Assembly: GCF_003034965.1 (NCBI RefSeq)
Contig: NZ_PZKE01000001.1
Location: forward strand, 62,001 to 126,000
DNA: 64,000 nucleotides
Source of the DNA: Fuscovulum blasticum DSM 2131
Lineage (GTDB): Bacteria > Pseudomonadota > Alphaproteobacteria > Rhodobacterales > Rhodobacteraceae
Reading direction: 5' to 3'
Shown here: one piece after another, positions 60,201-64,000 of the stretch
Numbering within the stretch: the stretch's first letter is position 1
Layout of the letters: every line of letters starts with the position of its first letter
Notes under the pieces: generated by a model
Told to the model about the DNA's origin: nothing
The model's input: the letters and a program-made list of their open reading frames with translations, nothing else
The model's database searches: none
Position numbers and translations under genes: made by a program

Positions 60201-62658
60201 CCTGCCGTTCCACCGGCCGGCCCGAACCTTCGGCAACGCGGACGGTCACCACCGCCTCAAGCGGAAGGCCGGGGTCGGCCATCTGCGGCAGGGCCACATC
60301 AAGATAACCCTTGCCGTCTTCCAGCGTGGTGCCGTTTTCAAGCGACTGCATCGTCGCGTTGAAGGGTTCGTCATAGCGGCCGAAGACATAGCCGGGGAAG
60401 GCTTCCAGCCCCTTGGCGGCGCGAAGCAGAACTTCGCCTTCAATGGCAAGGTCGGCCCCCGGTGCGCCGAAAAGATACCGGGCATCGACAACCAGTTCGC
60501 CGGGCGTATCGCCAAAGGCAAGCGGCGTGTCCCCCAGCGACAGGGTAAAGTCGATACGCTCGGGAAGGAAGTCTTCCACCAGGAAGGTGCGGCTGGTCAG
60601 CGGCGCGGCGTCAAGATCCGCCCGCACCTCAAGCCGCCAGACGCCACGCGGGGCGCTGCCGGCAATGGGCATCTCGAACACATGGCCGCCGGCCCCGGAA
60701 TCCTGCACCAGTTGGCGCGAATATTCCACGCCGTCGGGGCGCATCAGAATGGCGGTCAGCGGCAGCCCTTCCACGGCGGCGGCCTGCGGGTCGCGGGCCA
60801 GCGCGGTGGCATAGACGGTTTCGCCGGCGCGATAGGCCCCGCGGTCGGTGGTCAGGAACACATCGACCGGCGGCGCAGGTTCGCGCCCTTCGACGCCCCG
60901 GTCGGACAGATCGAATTCCGGGTCGGTCAGCGACAGGAAGGCAATGTCGGACTCGCCATCCTTCACCACGATCAGCGCGGGCGCCGCGCCGCCGGTGCCA
61001 CGGGTCAACCCGGCATCGAAGCGGGCATAGCCCTGGTCATCGGTGGTGGCGGTGCCCAGAACGGCATTGGCGCGGTTCAGCAGTTGAACAGACACGCCCG
61101 GCTTGGCGGCGGCGGTGCCCAGGCTGCGAACAAAGACATGCAGGCCATCAACGCCGGACAGCGTGGTCAGCCCAAGGTCGGAAACAACGAACCACTGCCA
61201 GCCCGGCGCAACGGTGTACGGGTCAACCCCCGGCACGGCAGCCTTGAGCGCATAGATCCCGGCGGGGCGGTCCTTCAGCGCCTCGGCCAGCGGCAGGCGG
61301 GTAGTGACATCCTTGTTCACCTCTTGCGCGACGGTGGCGGTGCCGGTCCAGATCGATTCCCCCACCGTTTCGGCAAAGTAACCCTCGGTGTATTCCTGCA
61401 TCGGCCAGCCGAAATAGCTGTCCTGAATGGCGCGCAGCATGTTGCGGTCTGTCACCTGATACAGCGTCAGGTCCAGCTTGGTGGTGTTCACCGTCTGCAC
61501 CGGCAGGGCGGCATTGTCGGATTTCGGCAGAACATAGCCGCGCCCGGGGAAGCTGACGCCGGGGTTGCGGTCGCGGACATACATCGTCAGGTCCACGTCC
61601 TTGGCCAGAACCTGGCCGTCCTTGGCAGGCAGACCTTCGCGGAAGGTCACGGTATAGCGGCTGCCGTGGCTGACCCCAGTCACGCAAAGCTGGCGATAGC
61701 CGCCGGCCTCAACCGCCATTCCCGCCTCGGGCAGCTTGACGTAATTGGCATAGTCCACGCCCGACGGCACCAGTTCTTCGGTAAAGGTGGCGCAGATGCG
61801 CGGGCGGGCAAGATCGGCCTCAACCGTGTTGTCGCTGATGCGGAAGCCGTATTTCCCGATCGCATCATCCAGAAGCGCGGCCGTGTCATCCCGGCTTTGC
61901 AGCGATTGCGCCAGACGCAGCGCCTGCACGGTGTCGCGGCCACGGCCAAGCGATTCAAGCACAGCGCCCATCTGCACCAGAATGGAATGGCGCAGGGCGG
62001 GGTTTTCGGCCCGCAGATAGGCGTTGATCGACGCCTGATAGGCGCGGTTGCGATACCAGTTCTGATCGTTGTTGCTTTGGTTCGACGCCTGATAGGCGCG
62101 GCGGGCATATTCCAGCCAGATCTCTGCCGAATCATCACGGCTGAGGGCAGCCCCCGTATAGGCGGTCGCCATCACCCAATCGCCCGAGCTTTCGGCGTTC
62201 GCCGCCGCTTCCATGTGTTCGTCCGCGCTCCACGGGCCGGTGGTGTGGGTACGCCCAAGCGTAAGCGCCATGTCATACGCTGACTGCACGTCCCAATCCG
62301 GCATCCACGGCTTCAACTCATCGCGGCGGTCCGCGGCACGGGTGGCCACGGCGGGATCACCCGCCACCATGATGGCCGAAAAGGCACCCTGGAAGAACTG
62401 CGGTTCCCCCGCGCCAGCCTTCAGGAAACAACTGCCGTTGCGGGTGTTGAACGTATAGGCCTCGCAGCGCGTGTTGGTCAGACAGGCACGTTCGCAAGCC
62501 TCGTGCGAGGTGTCGAAGATCGAGGAAATGTCGCCACCCGGAAGGTCGGCATCCTGCGTGACGATCGCCCGCCGTTCGGGGATCAGATCCTCACCCATCG
62601 CCAGAGACGGGACACCAAGCAAAAGTGCCACCACGGCAGCTCTGGCGAAAACGCGCAT
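57205..62658 (-). CDS. Bacterial alpha-2-macroglobulin family protein with N-terminal PAN/apple-like region
   Basis: The 1817-residue protein has a signal peptide (MRVFARAAVV, cleavage after AMG near 23). Residues about 35-110 contain DISSIFDTSHEACERACLTN, CEAYTFN and GSCFLKAG, a cysteine pattern like PAN/apple domains. Then come macroglobulin-like beta domains, an A2M domain, and the thioester site YGCTEQM near residue 1370, which would trap attacking proteases covalently. The signal peptide is not a clear lipoprotein type, unlike E. coli YfhM. GGAGG sits 7 bases before ATG 62658. Coupled to pbpC; the pair is thought to defend and repair breached envelopes. Confidence 0.93.
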   Translation of the reverse strand: MRVFARAAVVALLLGVPSLAMGEDLIPERRAIVTQDADLPGGDISSIFDTSHEACERACLTNTRCEAYTFNTRNGSCFLKAGAGEPQFFQGAFSAIMVAGDPAVATRAADRRDELKPWMPDWDVQSAYDMALTLGRTHTTGPWSADEHMEAAANAESSGDWVMATAYTGAALSRDDSAEIWLEYARRAYQASNQSNNDQNWYRNRAYQASINAYLRAENPALRHSILVQMGAVLESLGRGRDTVQALRLAQSLQSRDDTAALLDDAIGKYGFRISDNTVEADLARPRICATFTEELVPSGVDYANYVKLPEAGMAVEAGGYRQLCVTGVSHGSRYTVTFREGLPAKDGQVLAKDVDLTMYVRDRNPGVSFPGRGYVLPKSDNAALPVQTVNTTKLDLTLYQVTDRNMLRAIQDSYFGWPMQEYTEGYFAETVGESIWTGTATVAQEVNKDVTTRLPLAEALKDRPAGIYALKAAVPGVDPYTVAPGWQWFVVSDLGLTTLSGVDGLHVFVRSLGTAAAKPGVSVQLLNRANAVLGTATTDDQGYARFDAGLTRGTGGAAPALIVVKDGESDIAFLSLTDPEFDLSDRGVEGREPAPPVDVFLTTDRGAYRAGETVYATALARDPQAAAVEGLPLTAILMRPDGVEYSRQLVQDSGAGGHVFEMPIAGSAPRGVWRLEVRADLDAAPLTSRTFLVEDFLPERIDFTLSLGDTPLAFGDTPGELVVDARYLFGAPGADLAIEGEVLLRAAKGLEAFPGYVFGRYDEPFNATMQSLENGTTLEDGKGYLDVALPQMADPGLPLEAVVTVRVAEGSGRPVERQVTKSVTPISAMIGVKPLFDGVAGEGTNATFELIGVGTDLKPAPMPVKWTITRIETDYQWYQSYGNWNWEPVTYRTPVAEGEATLGDAPVQVAAPVTWGEYEIKVERTDGTIAETSTTFWAGWYAPADTSATPDTLELSLDKPAYKAGDTATLRIVPRAAGTALVTVLSNRLVTMKAVEVSEGENLIELPVTADWGAGVYVTASVLRPMDVAAGRNPARALGLSYASIDPGSRALTASIETAPEAAPRGPMEVAVKVDGITEGETAYVTIAAVDQGILNLTGFKAPDPQGHFFGQRKLGVGIRDVYGRLIDGLNGAEGQVRSGGDAGAQARLQAPPPTEELVAYFTGPVQVGADGYARASFDLPSFNGTVKVMAVAWSKTGVGQASADVLVRDPVVVTASIPRFMSPGDESRVLLEIVHATGPAGKMALAVAGNGVTLGAAPAEVTLAEKGKQVVEVPLTAVSAGIHTIDVTLTTPDGKVLKKTLTLPVQVNDPEIAKISRLDLKKGQSMTFDQAVFTGLVPGSGKSVMAIGPIARLNAPGLLAGLDRYPYGCTEQMTSKAMPLLYFDEIARVMDLKGADNIQTRIDQAVAEILSNQGAEGSFGLWAPGSGDLWLDAYVTDFLSRARAQGYAVPDLAFKNALANLRNQVNSAPDFDGSTNGGGEALAYAIMVLAREGAAAIGDLRYYADVKGDDFASALAQAQIGAALASYGDQTRADAMFRKAAARVPALFDGDARQVWRADYGTGYRDAAALLTLAVEAGSEAMDREALVARLATANGNLSTQEATWALMATNALIDRPGTDGIKIDGQAPTGPLVKVLTDGQAPVTVSNEGADTYLTITTYGVPSEPEPAGGKGYAINRDYYTMEGEPVSLEGVKVGDRLVVVVTVKPFEYSEGRLMVADPLPAGFEIDNPNIMASGSTSALGWLDTLDQVTHAEFRQDRFLAQVDWSSDQPFKLSYIVRAVSPGTFHHPAASVEDMYRPDFRARSDVGTVTIAGK

Positions 62659-62836
62659 GAAAAACCCTCCTGTCACATGACGGTGAGAGTGCCATGCCCC
62701 CCGGCAAGCGGCAAGCAGAGGTTCCCTCATTTTGTCGTTAAGTCTTGGTTCATTCTGCTGGGCGAAGGTAGTCGCGAAAACCGGACGTTGGCCCCGCCAG
62801 CGCCGGAGCGGCAGGCAGGATGTCGGCTGGGGCGCG

Positions 62837-64000
62837 ATGGATCTGAGCGAGAGACTGGCAAAGGAACGCCGGGCCCGGCTGGCGGCCGAACGCCTGCTGG
62901 AACAGCGCACGCGCGAACTGTTTGCCGCCAACGAAAAGCTGGCGCTTCATGCGCGCGTGCTGTCGGACCAGATCGTCGAACAGCGGGTTGTGGTGCAGAC
63001 CGCCGTGACCGAGGCCGAGACGCTGAAAGGCCAGAATACCCGCGTCCTGCGCGATCTGGAACGCGCCCATACCGCCGCTGTCATGGCGGAACGGCGGTTG
63101 TGGGATTCGATCGACACCATCCGCGACGGGTTTGCCGTCTATGACGCGCAGCTTCGGCTGATCACCGCGAACAGCGCATTTGCAGCCGGTTTTGGCGGTT
63201 CTCAGATCGAGCCCGGGGTCACCTATGGCGCGCTGTTGCATCTGCTGGCCGATCAGGGGCTGATCGACACCGGCGAGATGCCGGCAGACGATTGGGTGGC
63301 CGGCATGATCGCCCGGCTGGATGAAGACCCGATCCCGCCCGAAACGCTGCATTTCCGCAGCGGCGCCTGGGTGCGGCTGGTCAACCGCCGCGCCCGCGAT
63401 GGCGGGGTGGTCAGCCTTGGCCTGGATATCACCGAACAGATGCGCATCTGGGCCGCCGTCGAGGCGCTGCCCGATGGCTTTGTCCTTTTCGACAGGGAGG
63501 AACGTCTCTTGACCTGCAACCAACGGTATCGCGACATGTTTCCCGACAGTGTTCCGGTGATGGTCCGCGGCACCAGCTTCGAGGATCTGCTGCGCCACGG
63601 GCTGCGCAACGGCCATGTGCCCGCCGCCGTGGGCCGCGAGGAGGACTGGCTGGCCGACCGCCTGCGCCAGATGCGCGAGGCGAACGGCAGCAGCGAATGC
63701 AGGCTGGCCGATGGCCGATGGATTCTGGAAAGCGACCATGTGACACCCGACGGCGGGCGGGTGGGCCTGCGCACCGACATCACCCAGTTGCGCGAACAGC
63801 AGACCGCGCTGGAAGCCGCCCGCCGGCAGGCCGAAGCGGCAAACCGCGCCAAATCGGCGTTTCTGGCCAACATGAGCCATGAGATCCGCACCCCCATGAA
63901 CGGCGTGGTCGGCATGGCTGAACTGCTATGTGACACCAGTCTCAGCGATGAGCAGCGGCTGTTCGCGGAAACCATCCGCTCGTCGGGCGAAGCGCTGCTG
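62837..64000 (+). CDS. PAS-containing sensor histidine kinase (partial, runs off the right edge)
   Basis: The first 388 codons are present and the frame is open to the window end. There is no membrane segment, so it is a soluble sensor. Residues 1-90 form a coiled coil; two PAS-like modules follow ([22 protein letters not shown] at about 91-200 and [19 protein letters not shown] at about 207-316, shortened here); then a HisKA dimerisation domain with phospho-acceptor His348 in [15 protein letters not shown]. This H-box form is common in hybrid kinases, so receiver domains may lie beyond the edge. It is divergent from the A2M gene. No clear ribosome site is seen before ATG 62837. Confidence 0.88.
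   Translation, partial: MDLSERLAKERRARLAAERLLEQRTRELFAANEKLALHARVLSDQIVEQRVVVQTAVTEAETLKGQNTRVLRDLERAHTAAVMAERRLWDSIDTIRDGFAVYDAQLRLITANSAFAAGFGGSQIEPGVTYGALLHLLADQGLIDTGEMPADDWVAGMIARLDEDPIPPETLHFRSGAWVRLVNRRARDGGVVSLGLDITEQMRIWAAVEALPDGFVLFDREERLLTCNQRYRDMFPDSVPVMVRGTSFEDLLRHGLRNGHVPAAVGREEDWLADRLRQMREANGSSECRLADGRWILESDHVTPDGGRVGLRTDITQLREQQTALEAARRQAEAANRAKSAFLANMSHEIRTPMNGVVGMAELLCDTSLSDEQRLFAETIRSSGEALL

Noticed and set aside
58804-62283. A 1159-codon plus-strand open frame opposite the alpha-2-macroglobulin gene
   Set aside because: Low-complexity His/Gly/Arg composition and no motif. The minus strand encodes a clear A2M with signal peptide and thioester.

Overview
The window is GC-rich, densely coded DNA with no rRNA, tRNA, phage, IS or CRISPR. 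It looks like a chromosomal segment of an alphaproteobacterium of the Rhodobacteraceae type. The grounds are an IalB-family protein, an MbfA ferritin/VIT1 protein with an Irr-box-like site, a short SRP RNA, many ATGA/TGATG start-stop overlaps, and housekeeping proteins that read as this family. All assignments come from reading the sequence; no database search was possible.

Layout. 1-9 kb: the start of an asparaginase-like gene (off the edge), IalB, rlmN, a YcaQ-like glycosylase, a compact thiol-linked operon (gamma-glutamyltransferase, free-Met-R-sulfoxide reductase, tandem GFA protein), an anti-sigma kinase/STAS pair, hspQ, an SLT-like lipoprotein and lolA. 9-17 kb: class II aldolase, rsfS-rlmH, a TetR gene with a small exported protein and operator, divergent mbfA, an AEC transporter coupled to S-formylglutathione hydrolase, a YaiI protein, and a coupled DMT transporter/HAD/ornithine-cyclodeaminase-like run. 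17-22 kb: a self-contained efflux operon resembling E. coli cecR-ybhGFSR (TetR, HlyD, ATPase, permease), then a second DMT transporter. 22-29 kb: the leucine genes leuC, leuD and leuB, with hdeD between leuC and leuD and two further genes before leuB.

29-34 kb holds two large multidomain proteins: a methyltransferase-TPR protein, and a methyltransferase / coiled coil / glycosyltransferase / GT25-like protein. These, with two sulfotransferase-like genes at 41.5-43.9 kb, look like accessory surface-glycan modification genes placed between housekeeping blocks. 34-41 kb is housekeeping: folC, accD, recR, ybaB, a GNAT gene, dnaX, rsgA and the SRP RNA gene with a good promoter. 44-54 kb carries ftsK, a DapC-like aminotransferase, an amidase, a UbiH-type hydroxylase, an MFS transporter and a thiolase. 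54-62.7 kb has an atypical hypothetical gene, then pbpC coupled to a giant alpha-2-macroglobulin gene with an N-terminal PAN/apple-like region. The window ends inside a soluble PAS-containing histidine kinase.

Themes. (1) Formaldehyde, glutathione and thiol functions recur: fghA, GFA, gamma-glutamyltransferase and MsrC. (2) Envelope defence and remodelling: PbpC/A2M, lolA, the SLT-like lipoprotein and the glycan enzymes. (3) Local control is visible in the DNA: two TetR palindromes, an Irr-box-like site, two hairpins that would hide ribosome binding sites, and many translational couplings. The least expected items are the four-part glycan enzyme, the sulfotransferase pair beside ftsK where lolA is commonly found, the duplicated GFA domain, and twin perfect palindromes near 14.75 kb.
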